A DNA stretch of 64,000 nucleotides from Paenibacillus oryzisoli (GTDB lineage: Bacteria > Bacillota > Bacilli > Paenibacillales > NBRC-103111). The stretch's first letter is position 1, and every line of letters starts with the position of its first letter. Made by a program: the position numbers and the translations under genes. Below, one piece after another: positions 38,534 to 47,593 of the stretch. The stretch spans positions 114,719 to 178,718 of the forward strand of contig NZ_LYPB01000060.1 in assembly GCF_001653565.1 (NCBI RefSeq), given 5' to 3'. The notes under the pieces were generated by a model. It did no database searches. It was not told where the DNA came from and saw only the letters and a program-made list of their open reading frames with translations.

Positions 38534-39448
38534 ATGGAACTCATGATGCGCAATATGTTTCAATCCTTAGGCAAAAGTCGCACAGCCAATCGCTTAGCGA
38601 AGAAATATGGACTTCGTTTCGGTGCAGCACGTTTTGTAGCAGGTGAGACGATTCAGCAATCGATCAACGCGGTGCAAGGTTTGAATCAAGATGGCCGCGT
38701 GGCAACGTTGGACCATTTGGGCGAATTTGTTTATAGCGTGGAAGAAGCGTTGGAATCTGCTGCGATGTGCATCCAAACCTTGGACGCGATTGCGGAGTCG
38801 GGTGTTCGCTCCAATTTATCGTTGAAAATGACTTCCTTAGGACTAGACATTAGCCGGGAGCTTTGCGTAAGCAGCATGAAACGAATTCTGGATCGTGCTC
38901 GGATGCATGGGAATTTTGTTCGGATTGATATGGAGGATTATGCGCATTGTCAGGTTTCGTTAGATATTTACCGTGAGTTGCGCGAAGAATACGACAATGT
39001 TGGGATTGTCATTCAGGCCTATTTATTCCGTACTGGGCAGGATATCGATGATTTACATGAACTTGGAGCGAATTTACGATTGGTGAAGGGAGCTTATAAG
39101 GAGTCTCCTGAGGTTGCATTTCCAGAGAAAAGTGCTGTCGATGAAAATTACAAAGCCATTATTCAGAAGCATTTGTTGAACGGGCATTATACAGCTGTGG
39201 CTAGTCATGATGCGGCGATTATTCAATTCACGAAACAATTCGTAAATGAACATAACATTGGCAAAGATCAGTTCGAGTTCCAAATGCTTTACGGGATCTG
39301 TGAAGATTTGCAAAAGCAATTAGTAAAAGAGGGCTACCGCGTTCGCATTTATGTCCCGTATGGCGTGGATTGGTTCGGTTATTTCATGAGAAGGTTAGCG
39401 GAGCGTCCAGCCAATGTCTGGTTTGTTCTTAAAAACATGTTCAAATAA
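38534..39448 (+). CDS. putB: Proline dehydrogenase
   Basis: 304 residues, the usual length of the monofunctional Bacillus enzyme. Family motifs are visible: SNLSLKMTSLGLDIS, FVRIDMEDYAHC (barrel strand), LRLVKGAYKE and YGVDWFGYFMRRLAERPANV, the FAD- and proline-binding C-terminal helix region. It oxidises proline to pyrroline-5-carboxylate at the membrane with FAD. GGAGG lies nine bases before the ATG. It is followed at 63 bp by the next pathway enzyme and is divergent from the regulator. Confidence 0.95.
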   Translation: MELMMRNMFQSLGKSRTANRLAKKYGLRFGAARFVAGETIQQSINAVQGLNQDGRVATLDHLGEFVYSVEEALESAAMCIQTLDAIAESGVRSNLSLKMTSLGLDISRELCVSSMKRILDRARMHGNFVRIDMEDYAHCQVSLDIYRELREEYDNVGIVIQAYLFRTGQDIDDLHELGANLRLVKGAYKESPEVAFPEKSAVDENYKAIIQKHLLNGHYTAVASHDAAIIQFTKQFVNEHNIGKDQFEFQMLYGICEDLQKQLVKEGYRVRIYVPYGVDWFGYFMRRLAERPANVWFVLKNMFK

Positions 39449-39511
39449 AGTTCAAATCAACACGGATTAACCAAATAAATTAGTTTTCTAATCGGAGAGG
39501 AGCCATTATAC

Positions 39512-41083
39512 ATGACTACACAATCAACAAAGGTAATGCCATACGCGAATGAACCGTTTACGAATTTTGCACAAGAGGACAATAGGAAGGCGATGCAAGC
39601 GGCGATCGCGAAAGTGAAAGGCGAGCTTGGACGCGAGTACCCGTTATATATTGGTTTCGAGAAGATCATGACAGAAGCGAAGATTAGATCGATTAATCCT
39701 GGGAATGTAGATGAAGTCATCGGTTACGTCAGTAAGGCGGATCAGGCTTTGGCTGAAAAGGCAATGAACACCGCGCTCGCAACGTTTGAGTCATGGAAAA
39801 GGGTTCCCGCTAGGGAACGTGCAGAATATTTGTTCAAAGCGGCTGCGCTTATGCGTGAGCGTAAGCATGAATTCTCCGCGTTAATGATTCTTGAGTCTGG
39901 CAAAAATTACGTAGAAGCCGATGTAGATACCGCGGAAGCGATCGATTTCATCGAGTTCTATGCGCGTGAAATGATCCGTTTGAGCGGAATCAATGAGACA
40001 CAACCATTGGTACGCATACCTGGTGAGAATAACCAGATTTCCTATATCCCGCTTGGCGTTGGTGTAGTGATTCCTCCGTGGAATTTTCCGCTGGCGATTT
40101 GCGTGGGAATGACGGTTTCTGCTGTTGTTTCGGGGAATACAGTGTTGTTGAAACCAGCATCAACGACACCTGTTATCGCACATAAATTCGTCGCTTTGAT
40201 GGAAGAAGTGGGTCTGCCTGCGGGTGTCATTAACTTCATCCCCGGCAGCGGTGCTGAGGTTGGAGACTACTTGACGACACATCCGAAAACACGGTTCATT
40301 TCCTTCACGGGGTCCAAAGAAATTGGCTTACGAATTAACCGTCTGGCTGCTGACGTAGCTCCAGGACAAATATGGATTAAGCGAGTTATCGCTGAAATGG
40401 GCGGCAAAGACGGTATTGTCGTCGACGAAACGGCGGATCTGGATGGTGCTGCGGCTGCGATTGTGGCTTCGGCCTTTGGTTTCCAAGGGCAGAAATGTTC
40501 CGCGGGTTCCCGCGCTATCATCGTAGAATCAGTCTACGATGAAGTAGTTGAGAAGGTCGTCGCTTACACGAACAGACTTCAAAGCGGACTGCCGGAGTTA
40601 AACTTTGCGGCAGGTCCGGTGATTGATAAAGCATCGTATGAGCGGATATTGGACTACATTGAAGTTGGCAAGAGTGAAGGCACGCTGCTGGTTGGTGGTG
40701 GCAAAGCGGAAGGGAATGGCTATTACATTCAGCCAACCGTGTTCGGTGATGTGAGCGGCAAAGCGCGCTTGATGCAGGAGGAAATCTTCGGACCTGTCCT
40801 CGCGATTGCGAAAGCCGCGGATTGGCAAGAAGCAATTGCGATGTACAATGATACAGAGTTTGGGTTAACGGGTTCATACTTCTCCACGGACGAAGATCGC
40901 ATCGCAGAAGCGTTAGAGACCGTTCATTGCGGTAACTTGTACATCAACCGCAAATGCACGGGAGCACTTGTCGGCGTGCACCCGTTCGGCGGGTTCAACA
41001 TGTCGGGTACCGACTCCAAAGCAGGCGGTTACGACTACTTGATGCTATTGACGCAGGCAAAGTTGACTTCGCGTAAGGTGTAA
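39512..41083 (+). CDS. rocA: 1-pyrroline-5-carboxylate (L-glutamate gamma-semialdehyde) dehydrogenase
   Basis: 523 residues. Aldehyde dehydrogenase fold with the NAD-binding region VVIPPWNFPLAI, FTGSKEIGLRI, general base Glu in IAEMGGKD and catalytic Cys in GFQGQKCSAGSRAI. It matches the RocA/PutC subfamily in length and motifs. It converts the proline dehydrogenase product to glutamate with NAD, so the two genes form a complete proline-to-glutamate route. The SD is GGAGAGGAG. Confidence 0.95.
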   Translation: MTTQSTKVMPYANEPFTNFAQEDNRKAMQAAIAKVKGELGREYPLYIGFEKIMTEAKIRSINPGNVDEVIGYVSKADQALAEKAMNTALATFESWKRVPARERAEYLFKAAALMRERKHEFSALMILESGKNYVEADVDTAEAIDFIEFYAREMIRLSGINETQPLVRIPGENNQISYIPLGVGVVIPPWNFPLAICVGMTVSAVVSGNTVLLKPASTTPVIAHKFVALMEEVGLPAGVINFIPGSGAEVGDYLTTHPKTRFISFTGSKEIGLRINRLAADVAPGQIWIKRVIAEMGGKDGIVVDETADLDGAAAAIVASAFGFQGQKCSAGSRAIIVESVYDEVVEKVVAYTNRLQSGLPELNFAAGPVIDKASYERILDYIEVGKSEGTLLVGGGKAEGNGYYIQPTVFGDVSGKARLMQEEIFGPVLAIAKAADWQEAIAMYNDTEFGLTGSYFSTDEDRIAEALETVHCGNLYINRKCTGALVGVHPFGGFNMSGTDSKAGGYDYLMLLTQAKLTSRKV

Positions 41084-41105
41084 GGATTAACGCTCCACAG
41101 GATCG

Positions 41106-41129
41106 CCCCCACTTCGCCTGAAGTGGGGG
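41106..41129 (+). terminator. Rho-independent terminator of the proline catabolic operon
   Basis: Perfect 10-bp stem CCCCCACTTC / GAAGTGGGGG with a GCCT tetraloop, then a T/G-rich stretch. Confidence 0.8.
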
Positions 41130-41496
41130 TTGTGGTTTGTGGATGCTTGTGTTTTCAGGCAAACACCACCACTTCATCAGTTATTGGAAATATGCTAGTT
41201 AACCTCAAACCCGAAACCGGAAACCTCGAGCCCAATCCCCAGCATTTTCTGCAAAATCCTTCTGACACTGAAATACGGAACGTAGTTCCGCTATTTAATC
41301 ACTTTGATCGATTCTGCGGGAATTGCGGAACGAAGATCCGCTATTCGGCTCCAAATGCGCAGAATAGACTGTTAAACAGCACAATAGCGGAACGACGTTC
41401 CGTAACTTTGTGATTAGGCTCAATGTGAGCCAAATAAGGGAACGACGTTCCGTTACGAGGTGTGGAAACCATAATGTTGCTGGCTGGCAATTAGAA
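41130..41496. other. Intergenic region with palindrome cluster
   Basis: 367 bp between convergent genes. It holds four GGAAC-type palindromes, listed separately. Open frames here are short and driven by the repeats; no gene is called. Confidence 0.6.
41272..41458. repeat. Cluster 2 of dispersed GGAAC-N3-GTTCC palindromes (four copies)
   Basis: Copies begin at 41275 (ACGGAACGTAGTTCCGCTAT), 41325 (GCGGAACGAAGATCCGCTAT), 41387 (GCGGAACGACGTTCCGTAAC) and 41438 (GGGAACGACGTTCCGTTAC). Spacing is about 50, 62 and 51 bp, almost the same as in cluster 1. The flank after each core is T-rich, as in cluster 1. Confidence 0.8.
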
Positions 41497-42141
41497 TTAC
41501 ATATTTAACTGATAGCTGCGAAATCTCACTTTACCGCTAGCAACTTTTAAGAGCTGCTTATCCGTCAATTGGTGTAAGAGAGTTCTGGCGTGCTTGGTGC
41601 TAATTTTTAGATGCAGGGACAACTCAGCGGCAGTTAGGGGGAACGGTGATCTTCGTGCGTAGCGGATGATTTCACTTTCTAACCATGAAAGTGTTGATGG
41701 GACATTGGTCGAGACAAATTTGCCAACGAGCGAGAGGATGAGTTGTTGGCACTGCTTAGGAGATTCGATGATGGAAGGATAAGCAATAGGCAGTACGAGC
41801 CATCCGTCTAAGGCAAGATTGGCATGGCGGAGACAGAGATCTTTGAACCGCGAAACCTCAAGGTCACGAGCATGTGATGCGTACCCATGTACTTCAACAT
41901 TTGACTTGGCATTGCGTGGCATATAAGCTAAATCCAAATAGCGATACCTATTCGCGTAATCGCGTACTTCCCATTCAGGATACAAATCATTGAAGTTTCC
42001 TATGGCTGGATACCAGATTGATCGAAGTAATTCGGTCTCGCCATGACCTAGCCCTCGTTCTAACCGTTCTCTCCTACGCTTGTTGGTTTCTCCTTCAATT
42101 TGTTGTGCCATAAATGCATCGAATGCTTGTTCGAAAGTCAT
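41497..42141 (-). CDS. Nuclease-fold-like protein with C-terminal winged helix
   Basis: 214 residues. The middle part has a pattern compatible with a PD-(D/E)XK-like fold: YRYLDLAYMPRN (Asp) and SNVEVHGYASHARD (Glu-x-His), then a helix and WLVLPIAYPSI, as in DUF559/Vsr-like proteins. Residues 155-205 look like a winged helix (TAAELSLHLKISTKHARTLL). The catalytic lysine is not obvious. It could be a DNA-binding regulator derived from a nuclease. AGGAGG precedes the ATG at 42141. It is isolated from its neighbours by a terminator. Confidence 0.55.
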   Translation of the reverse strand: MTFEQAFDAFMAQQIEGETNKRRRERLERGLGHGETELLRSIWYPAIGNFNDLYPEWEVRDYANRYRYLDLAYMPRNAKSNVEVHGYASHARDLEVSRFKDLCLRHANLALDGWLVLPIAYPSIIESPKQCQQLILSLVGKFVSTNVPSTLSWLESEIIRYARRSPFPLTAAELSLHLKISTKHARTLLHQLTDKQLLKVASGKVRFRSYQLNM

Positions 42142-42172
42142 CTTTCATATCCTCCTCAAGTGGGTCACCAAA

Positions 42173-42238
42173 CAAAACGCCGCCCCCACCAAGATTCCGA
42201 TAAGGAGTAACTCCTTAGAAATCTGGATGAAAGCGGCG
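42173..42238 (-). terminator. Terminator (minus strand) after the alkyltransferase-like/lactonase operon
   Basis: Outer arms CGCCGC (42178-42183) and GCGGCG (42233-42238) enclose an inner AAGGAGTAACTCCTT hairpin. On the minus strand the stem is followed by GTTTTG. It stops transcription before the 42141 gene. Confidence 0.6.
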
Positions 42239-42323
42239 TGTGCTTCACGACCAACTATTTTTTATATAGGGTAGTATACCAAATAGGTCAAGCGACGTGA
42301 AGTATGAACAGGTCACTCAGAAT

Positions 42324-42638
42324 TCAATCCTCATCAGGACGATGTTGATATTCCTCTAGCCATACAACCCCATCATCAGAAACATGAACCCCTTCAGCTT
42401 CTAACAGAAACCTTTGCAATTGTGCACTCTCATCATCCTGAATCGCGATTTCTCCACGGACGTTGAGGACACGGTGCCAAGGTAAGCGATGCTTTTTGCT
42501 CATGGCGTGTAGGATGCGAACTACTTGTCGTGCGGCCCGAGGACTTCCCGCTTGCCGAGCAATCTGACCATAGGTCATCACTTTTCCTTCGGGAATGTCA
42601 CCAATGACACCAATAATTCTCTCGGTAAAAGGTGTCAT
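42324..42638 (-). CDS. Alkyltransferase-like (ATL) protein, MGMT family
   Basis: 104 residues, only the DNA-binding part of O6-methylguanine-DNA methyltransferase. The active-site PCHR is replaced by PWHR (W54 in LPWHRVLN), so it cannot accept an alkyl group. The arginine-finger region SPRAARQVVRIL is present. ATL proteins bind O6-alkylguanine and direct nucleotide excision repair (established for the family). It overlaps the lactonase stop by 4 bp (ATGA), an unusual partner. Confidence 0.9.
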   Translation of the reverse strand: MTPFTERIIGVIGDIPEGKVMTYGQIARQAGSPRAARQVVRILHAMSKKHRLPWHRVLNVRGEIAIQDDESAQLQRFLLEAEGVHVSDDGVVWLEEYQHRPDED

Positions 42639-43723
42639 CTTACGGCTAGGAACTTAATGCATACGGGCTGAGACATCTCAAGAACACTTCCAGTAGGAAC
42701 CAGTTTTCCAGTGGCTTCATCACGTGCAAAACTCACGATATTATCCGAGTCTTTATTGGCGACAAGGGCAAAACGGCCATCGGGCGATAAACCGAAATTC
42801 CGAGGATGCTTACCTAGCGTAGGAGCGTGTTCGATCGGTTGGAGTTTCCCGGTTTGCTCGTCAATGGCGTAAACAACAATGCTATCATGTCCACGGTTGG
42901 AGCCATAAAGGAATCGACCGTCGGGCGAAACATGGATGTCAGCGCAAGCATTTTCACCATCGAAGGAGGCTGGTAGCGTTGAAAGTGTCTGGATTTCGGC
43001 TAGAAGACCTTGCTCTTCATCATAGGTGAAAGCAGAAACTGTTGATCCTAACTCATTAATCACATAGCCGTACTTATATGATGGGTGGAAGACAAAATGC
43101 CGCGGGCCAGAGCCTGGCGCAACGGATACTTCACGATGTGGAAGAAGTCGTTTGTCAGCGAGATCAAGTTTGTAAATTATTATTTTATCCAGTCCTAAGT
43201 CACATGCGCCTATGTATTGATTGTTTCTATCTACGAAAACAGAATGCGCGCGCGGCCGATCCTGAACAGGAAGAAGACTGGCCCCCTGATGCTGTCTAAT
43301 ATCAGCGTTAGTTCCAATCTGACCATCTGCTTCAATTGGTGACAATCCAACCATACCACCATGATAGCTGGTTACCATAATGACTTGATTGGAGTTATCC
43401 AACTGAATGTGACAAGTCGTTGCAGGCAGCGTATTTACCTGATTAAGCAGTGATAATTCGCCAGTTTCTGGTTGAATTGCGAAAGCGGAAGCTGCACCAC
43501 ATTTCTGTCCTTCGTCTCCAATTCCTTCACCTAGTGCATATAACCGCCAATTCACTTCATCAATTGCTAGAAATGTTGGGTTTTGTAAACCACTTACGTT
43601 ATGAGTTAGCTCTAAGCTTCCTGTCTCTGCATCAAATTGTGCTGTGTACACGCCTGGATTTTGCGCATCCGCGTAAGATCCGATAAATGCTAGGGTTTGT
43701 TTCGTGTGTTGTTGCTTGTTCAC
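42635..43723 (-). CDS. Lactonase family protein (6-phosphogluconolactonase-like, seven-bladed propeller)
   Basis: 362 residues if translation starts at the GTG at 43723, which has GGAG eight bases upstream. The frame extends to 43786 with an ATG at 43741 also possible. Repeated blade motifs are visible: FVDRNNQYIGACDLGLDKI, GSGPRHFVFHPSYKYGYV, DIHVSPDGRFLYGSNRGHDS and LGKHPRNFGLSPDGRFALVA. This fits the Pgl/YkgB lactonase family, which hydrolyses sugar lactones. It is cytosolic and co-transcribed with the ATL gene. Confidence 0.88.
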   Translation of the reverse strand: MNKQQHTKQTLAFIGSYADAQNPGVYTAQFDAETGSLELTHNVSGLQNPTFLAIDEVNWRLYALGEGIGDEGQKCGAASAFAIQPETGELSLLNQVNTLPATTCHIQLDNSNQVIMVTSYHGGMVGLSPIEADGQIGTNADIRQHQGASLLPVQDRPRAHSVFVDRNNQYIGACDLGLDKIIIYKLDLADKRLLPHREVSVAPGSGPRHFVFHPSYKYGYVINELGSTVSAFTYDEEQGLLAEIQTLSTLPASFDGENACADIHVSPDGRFLYGSNRGHDSIVVYAIDEQTGKLQPIEHAPTLGKHPRNFGLSPDGRFALVANKDSDNIVSFARDEATGKLVPTGSVLEMSQPVCIKFLAVR

Positions 43724-44120
43724 TGAAGTCACTCCATTCATCAATTTCTCTAGAAGCATTATCTCAAATCCGCACCGCAGCGGCAACTGTTGATGATGAT
43801 TTGGGAGGTTAACTAAATAAATTTCATAGTTTAGCTACTGGTGGTTTATGTTGAGGTAGCTCAGATGAGCATAGTTTGCGTGGAAAGTGCACGTTTGGTG
43901 GGGATCGGTTCTCTGAGTAGCTAAGTTTGAAACGATGCTACAAACTAGAGTTGTTAGTGCAGATAGGGGGCGATAATACGGAACGTAGTTCCGCTATTTC
44001 CCTATTTTGGATTATATAATCAGCGAATTTCAGCATACATCACTCGTTCCGCCACACCGGAAAATTCTATACCTCCCTGAAAGCGTTTGCGATACAATGT
44101 GAGCATGGAGGTGTACGTTC
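43724..44120. other. Divergent intergenic region before sugar cassette 2
   Basis: It includes the uncertain lactonase 5' end and one GGAAC-type palindrome. A TACAAT (44093-44098) could be a -10 for the kinase gene; TGAAAGCGTTTGCG at 44079-44092 resembles a degenerate cre. No gene was seen. Confidence 0.4.
43976..43999. repeat. Single GGAAC-type palindrome
   Basis: All 24 bases are identical to 41273-41296 in cluster 2, showing recent copying or strong conservation of the element. Confidence 0.8.
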
Positions 44121-45872
44121 ATGAAAACCATGCTATACAAACTTACGCTGAAGAAGCGCATGTGGGTGTCGTTCGTTCTGCTGATTGCCATGTCGATCGC
44201 AGCGACAGGAGGACTGTCTTATTATATAAGTGCGCGCGTCATTGAGCGGAACACGTTCCAACTCAGCCAGGATAATCTAAACACTTCTGCACGTGTGCTG
44301 GATGAGAAGGCGAAGCAGATTCTCGTATCGGTGTTGAATATTATGATTTCGCAGCCGTTTGTCCAGATGTCGAAGGATTCTGCCGCTGGCAAGAAAGATG
44401 GCTACTACGGTCACATGACGGCGATGAACTCGGCGTTCACGCAAGCGAAGCTGGCAGAGCCGTCGATCGAATCGATTTTTATTGCGACGCCGATTGGGGA
44501 GTTCTATTCTGCCAGTTACTATCGGAATCAAGGCTACTCTTTCTACGATTCGCCTCTGTACGAGAAAGCGCAACTAACCAAAGAGCCATTCTGGGTAGAA
44601 GGGCATGAAGATCTTCTTTTTCAAGGGAAAGATCGCGTTATTTCGTTAGTCATGAAATCGATTAGTGATAGTCCAAACATGTATTTCGTTGTGAATTTGA
44701 ACGAGAAGGCGATCCAAGGCATGCTGTCCGACCGGCATACAGAGAAGGAAGATCAGAATTTGTTCCTTGTGAATCGGAATGCTGCAAGCGTGCTATTGAA
44801 TCAGCCGAATTTACCCAAGAGTTATGACAAAGATTTTCTTGAGAAACATATAGGGACGAGCTTGAGGGGACATTTCGAGGTAGGGATCACGGAGGAATAC
44901 GACCTAATTAACTACGCGACTTTGCAATTCAATCCGGACTGGCTGTTGCTCAGCGTCCAATCGAGATCTGATCTGCTCAAGGATTTGAGCTGGATTCAAT
45001 GGGCGACCTGCATCATTATGCTCGTCTGCATCATTATGGCGGTACTGGTGTCGAATGTGCTTTCGGCGATTTTGTTGAAGCCGCTGTATCATTTGCAAAT
45101 GCTGATGAGTAAGGTAGGACGCAATGATCTGTCTGTTCGATTCCAGAGCAACTATCAAGATGAGGTCAGTCAGGTAGGCCATAAATTTAACAGCATGCTG
45201 CTGGAAATCAATGAACTCATCGACGAAGTGAAGGACGCTGAACGAGAGAAACGCAAGTCCGAAGCCAAGGCGTTGCAGGCACAGATCTCACCGCATTTTT
45301 TATATAACACACTCAATACGATCATTTGGAAAATGGAAACGGACGAATTGGACAACTCCAAGTCGATGGTCATCGCCTTATCACAGCTCTTTCAATTAGG
45401 CCTCAATCATGGCGAAGAATGGACGACGGTCGAGAAAGAACTGCGTCATGTGCGGCAGTATTTGACGATACAACAGCTGTGTTATGAGGAGCTTTTTGAC
45501 TTTGAAATTGTGGTAAGCCGTGATACCAGCCTAGCACTGCCCATTATGAAAATCATGCTGCAACCCTTGGTTGAGAACAGTTTGCTTCACGGGTTTGAGC
45601 ATATGGAATCTGGCGGTAAGATTCGTATCGAACTTACATCCGATAATCAATCGCTGCATATTGCTGTTGAAGATAACGGTTCCGGGATGGATGCAGATAA
45701 GCTGCAACTGAGCCTGAATCAACCTAACACAGAGAAGAATGGCTATGCGCTCCGGAATGTTTTCAACCGCTTGCAGCTGTATTATGGCGGCGAGGCAACG
45801 ATGGTTCTATCGAGTGAGCCTTTTGAAGTGACAAAGGTGTATATAACGATTCCGATCAAGGGGGATGTCTAA
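44121..45872 (+). CDS. Sensor histidine kinase, YesM type
   Basis: 583 residues with GGAGGTG before the ATG. TM1 lies near residues 12-36 and TM2 near 290-315, flanking an extracellular Cache-like sensor. A HAMP domain follows (LLKPLYHLQMLMSKVGRNDL). The phosphoacceptor His is in ALQAQISPHFLYNTLNTIIW. The ATPase has LQPLVENSLLHGFE and VEDNGSGMD. It is the first gene of cassette 2 and ends 1 bp before the regulator start. Here the kinase precedes the regulator and transporter, the reverse of cassette 1. Confidence 0.93.
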   Translation: MKTMLYKLTLKKRMWVSFVLLIAMSIAATGGLSYYISARVIERNTFQLSQDNLNTSARVLDEKAKQILVSVLNIMISQPFVQMSKDSAAGKKDGYYGHMTAMNSAFTQAKLAEPSIESIFIATPIGEFYSASYYRNQGYSFYDSPLYEKAQLTKEPFWVEGHEDLLFQGKDRVISLVMKSISDSPNMYFVVNLNEKAIQGMLSDRHTEKEDQNLFLVNRNAASVLLNQPNLPKSYDKDFLEKHIGTSLRGHFEVGITEEYDLINYATLQFNPDWLLLSVQSRSDLLKDLSWIQWATCIIMLVCIIMAVLVSNVLSAILLKPLYHLQMLMSKVGRNDLSVRFQSNYQDEVSQVGHKFNSMLLEINELIDEVKDAEREKRKSEAKALQAQISPHFLYNTLNTIIWKMETDELDNSKSMVIALSQLFQLGLNHGEEWTTVEKELRHVRQYLTIQQLCYEELFDFEIVVSRDTSLALPIMKIMLQPLVENSLLHGFEHMESGGKIRIELTSDNQSLHIAVEDNGSGMDADKLQLSLNQPNTEKNGYALRNVFNRLQLYYGGEATMVLSSEPFEVTKVYITIPIKGDV

Positions 45873-45873
45873 T

Positions 45874-47481
45874 ATGAGTAGGGCTGATATAACACTTTGT
45901 GTCATTGATGATATAAGAAGTGTCGTTCGAGGGATTGCTGATTTGATCCAAATCGACACACATGGTGTGCAAGTAGTAGGGACAGCAGGCAATGGAGAGG
46001 ACGGCTTGCAGATGGTCTTAGATCTCAGGCCAGATATCGTCTTAACGGATATTCGGATGCCGCGGATGGATGGTTTGGAAATGACGAAAGCGATCACAGC
46101 GGTGATGCCCAATTGCAAAGTAATCCTGCTTAGCGGCTATACCGATTTCGAATATGCGCAGCAGGCGCTTCGTCTAGGCGCGTTCGATTTTATAGCGAAG
46201 CCGTTCCTGAAAGCGGCGATTGAAGCGGTTGTGCAGAAAGCGAAAGAGCAAATTGAGCTGGATCGTGTCCATTTTGCTAAACAAAGCGAAATGGAACGTC
46301 AAATTAAGGAAAGCATGCCGCTGCTGCGCCAAGAATATTTGCATCTGTTGCTGCGTTACAACGCCAATGAAGCCAGACTGAAGGAGCGTTGGGACTATTT
46401 GAAGCTCGAGCTAAATCGGGAGCGCCTCGTCATTATGTGCATTGAAATCGATGGCTTTGCGAAGCAAGTGGATACCCATGGCATTCATGACGTGGAACTG
46501 GCCCGTTTCGCAGTCAAAAACATCCTCGAAGAAACACTCGCTTCTGCCACGAAATCCATTGTATTCCGGGAGCAATTGAGCGGCTTCATTTGTTTGCTAA
46601 ATGTACCAAATCACATAGATATCGTTACGCTTGCTGAACAGTGTCGCGAGCATATGCTGAACTACTCACGCTACACGATCTCGATCGGTGTCGGACTCGA
46701 GGCCAGAACGATTCACGAGCTGCCCCAATCTTATCAACAAGCAACAGAAGCCTTATCCCACAATTTCTATACAGGCGGGAATAGTGTTTTCTTCTATGAA
46801 GACATACAACATCATGCGGCTGCACGTTCTAGACATAGTTCCGAGCAAGAAAAAGAGTTGTTCAATTACTTGCGCATGGGCAATAAAGAGAGAGCACTGC
46901 CTCTTCTGCAGAGCATTGTACATAGCTATCCGGGGGTACAACCTAGCGATGTGATGAATGTGTGCCATGAGCTAGGGCTGCTTATGCATCGCATTTTCGC
47001 TGAGAAGATTACGATGCCAGGCGGGATGGACGAGCTGACAGCGAAGCTGGATTTTCTGAAAAAGGGAGAGCGCTTGACGCTGCGTGAGTTAAATGAATTA
47101 CTCGATCAATTGGTTTCAGCAGGTTGCGACGCTTTGCAGAAGCAGCGTGAGCTGGAAGCGGATTCGGTCATCGCCCAGGCGATTCACTATATGAGAGAGA
47201 ATTTGGACAAGAATGTAACGGTCACTGATTTAGCGAAGCATGTGTATTTGAGCGGGAGTTATTTTGCGAATCTGTTCAAAAAGGTGACAGGGACGACGCT
47301 TATCAATTATATGAACAGACTACGAATCGAGAAAGCGAAAGAGATGCTCCTTGATGATAAGCAGGTGCAGGAAGTTGCGATTCATCTGGGGTACGAGGAT
47401 CGTTCCTACTTCACAGACGTATTCAAGAGACATGTCGGGATGACACCGACGGAGTTCAAGCAAGGCTATAAACCGTCCTAA
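45874..47481 (+). CDS. Response regulator, YesN type (REC plus AraC-type HTH)
   Basis: 535 residues. The ATG at 45874 has AAGGGGG nine bases upstream; the in-frame ATG at 45865 directly abuts that SD. The receiver domain shows D12/D13, phosphoacceptor D59 (IVLTDIRMPRMDG) and Lys in FIAKPFLK. The AraC-type double HTH is at the C-terminus (VTDLAKHVYLSGSYFANLFK and VQEVAIHLGYEDRSYFTDVF). It is the partner of the preceding kinase and the likely activator of 47594-54897. Confidence 0.93.
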   Translation: MSRADITLCVIDDIRSVVRGIADLIQIDTHGVQVVGTAGNGEDGLQMVLDLRPDIVLTDIRMPRMDGLEMTKAITAVMPNCKVILLSGYTDFEYAQQALRLGAFDFIAKPFLKAAIEAVVQKAKEQIELDRVHFAKQSEMERQIKESMPLLRQEYLHLLLRYNANEARLKERWDYLKLELNRERLVIMCIEIDGFAKQVDTHGIHDVELARFAVKNILEETLASATKSIVFREQLSGFICLLNVPNHIDIVTLAEQCREHMLNYSRYTISIGVGLEARTIHELPQSYQQATEALSHNFYTGGNSVFFYEDIQHHAAARSRHSSEQEKELFNYLRMGNKERALPLLQSIVHSYPGVQPSDVMNVCHELGLLMHRIFAEKITMPGGMDELTAKLDFLKKGERLTLRELNELLDQLVSAGCDALQKQRELEADSVIAQAIHYMRENLDKNVTVTDLAKHVYLSGSYFANLFKKVTGTTLINYMNRLRIEKAKEMLLDDKQVQEVAIHLGYEDRSYFTDVFKRHVGMTPTEFKQGYKPS

Positions 47482-47593
47482 TACAATCATATTTTCCTAG
47501 TGAATAGTGGTTTTACCCTCCTCACAGCAAGAGTGAATTCGCTTACACTTTAGAAGTAAACACATGGGAAAAGAAAAGGGAGGCCAACCATTT

